Below, one piece after another: positions 6,011-6,329 of a DNA stretch of 6,329 bases. The notes beneath the pieces were generated by a model. The model was not told where the DNA came from. It made no database searches and was given only the letters and a program-made list of their open reading frames with translations. Position 1 is the first letter of the stretch, and the number at the start of each line of letters is the position of its first letter. The stretch covers positions 1-6,329 of the forward strand of contig JALRFC010000116.1 in assembly GCA_023253875.1 (NCBI GenBank), given 5' to 3'. This DNA comes from Candidatus Kapaibacterium sp. (lineage in GTDB: Bacteria; Bacteroidota; Ignavibacteria; Kapaibacteriales; UBA961). A program made the position numbers and the translations under genes.

Positions 6011-6329
6011 TGGAGAATATGAATCTCTATTCGATTCCCAATGCGGAATATCTCCAAATACTCAGTATTGAGGCGGGTCCTGTGGCAACAAATGGATATA
6101 TGCTCATGGACATGCAGTCCCAATCCGCAATCATTATTGATGCTCCGCATGAAAGTGTGAAAGTATTTGAGTCCTATGCTGAAGAAAAAGAATTGAAGAT
6201 TTCTGCATTGTGGCTCACGCATACGCATTGGGATCATACTGCAGATGCTGAACTTTGTGCCGAAAAAGGGATGGATATTCTCGTGCATCCACTCGATGCC
6301 TATCGCTTGCTTGATCAAGCTGGACATAC
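6007..6329 (+). CDS. MBL-fold metallohydrolase, N-terminal part (3' truncated by window edge)
   Basis: Start of a metallo-beta-lactamase-fold hydrolase in the broad glyoxalase II / YcbL-like group; 107 codons are visible before the window ends. Residues 15-46 give the opening beta strands (ILSIEAGPVATNGYML, then SAIIIDAP), with Asp45 ending the second strand as in the family. The metal-binding signature is LTHTHWDH (70-77), supplying His72, His74, Asp76 and His77 for a di-zinc or iron site. AELCAEKGMDILVHPLDAYRLL (81-102) is the typical following helix-strand with HP-x-D. The variant HTHWDH differs from the HxHADH form usual in ETHE1-type persulfide dioxygenases, so a generic thioester or phospho-ester hydrolase is more likely than a dioxygenase; the remaining ligands are off the edge. 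ATG 6007 overlaps the upstream TGA; ATG 6010 or 6019 are possible alternatives. Only a weak SD (CCGGAA) is visible. Confidence 0.87.
   Translation, partial: MMENMNLYSIPNAEYLQILSIEAGPVATNGYMLMDMQSQSAIIIDAPHESVKVFESYAEEKELKISALWLTHTHWDHTADAELCAEKGMDILVHPLDAYRLLDQAGH

Noticed and set aside
5935..6327. Open frame of 130 codons on the - strand
   Set aside because: It lies antisense to the DUF4286-like and MBL-fold genes, both of which have recognisable family motifs; its own translation shows no family pattern.
6007..6329. MBL-fold protein as an ETHE1-type persulfide dioxygenase
   Set aside because: The metal motif is HTHWDH, not the usual HxHADH, and the rest of the active site is outside the window, so only a general MBL-fold call is supported.
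1..6329. CRISPR array, tRNA/rRNA gene, insertion sequence or attachment site
   Set aside because: No spaced direct repeats, no cloverleaf-like or rRNA-like sequence, no transposase or integrase motif and no flanking repeats were seen; almost all of the window is coding.

Overview
The window looks like ordinary bacterial chromosome: dense genes, no mobile element, no RNA gene, no CRISPR array, moderate-to-low GC by eye. The mix of genes suggests a member of the FCB group (Bacteroidota / Chlorobiota / Ignavibacteriota-like). The evidence is a methionyl-tRNA synthetase with a fused C-terminal tRNA-binding domain, a DUF4286-like protein (a family I know mainly from that group), and two genes preceded by A/T-rich leaders without a Shine-Dalgarno (SD) sequence. 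This placement is inference and has not been tested by any search.

Layout. (1) Positions 2-1080, + strand: the 3' part of metG, then after 8 bases a small OsmC/Ohr-family thiol protein. (2) Positions 1077-4885, - strand, read right to left: a 595-residue fused ABC exporter (membrane domain plus ATPase), a 42-base gap, a MalK/UgpC-type ABC ATPase with no permease or binding protein nearby, and a TPR-type helical repeat protein whose start overlaps the ATPase stop (ATGA). The TPR gene ends against the OsmC gene, and both stop codons lie in one shared TTAA. (3) Positions 4886-4995: a divergent intergenic region of 110 bases with a perfect 7-bp inverted repeat and an unusual cluster of GAATTC hexamers. 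(4) Positions 4996-6329, + strand: a Crp/Fnr-type regulator, a DUF4286-like small protein and an MBL-fold hydrolase that runs off the right edge. These three genes are tightly packed, with an SD inside the upstream gene and then an ATGA overlap, so they are probably one operon.

How the genes may work together. The Crp-like regulator sits divergently from the exporter, so the shared intergenic region is the natural place for it to control its own operon and possibly the exporter/ATPase/TPR transcript. Its sensor domain keeps the Gly-Glu start of the cNMP phosphate-binding cassette but lacks the usual arginine, and it carries a CX5C cysteine pair there. A ligand other than cAMP, or thiol/redox sensing, is therefore a reasonable hypothesis. 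The metG-osmC pair is separate and probably housekeeping. No gene-free stretch reaches 300 bases. I see no clear new multi-gene system; the most testable leads are the regulator's altered ligand pocket, the divergent operator-like region, and the orphan ATPase-TPR pair.
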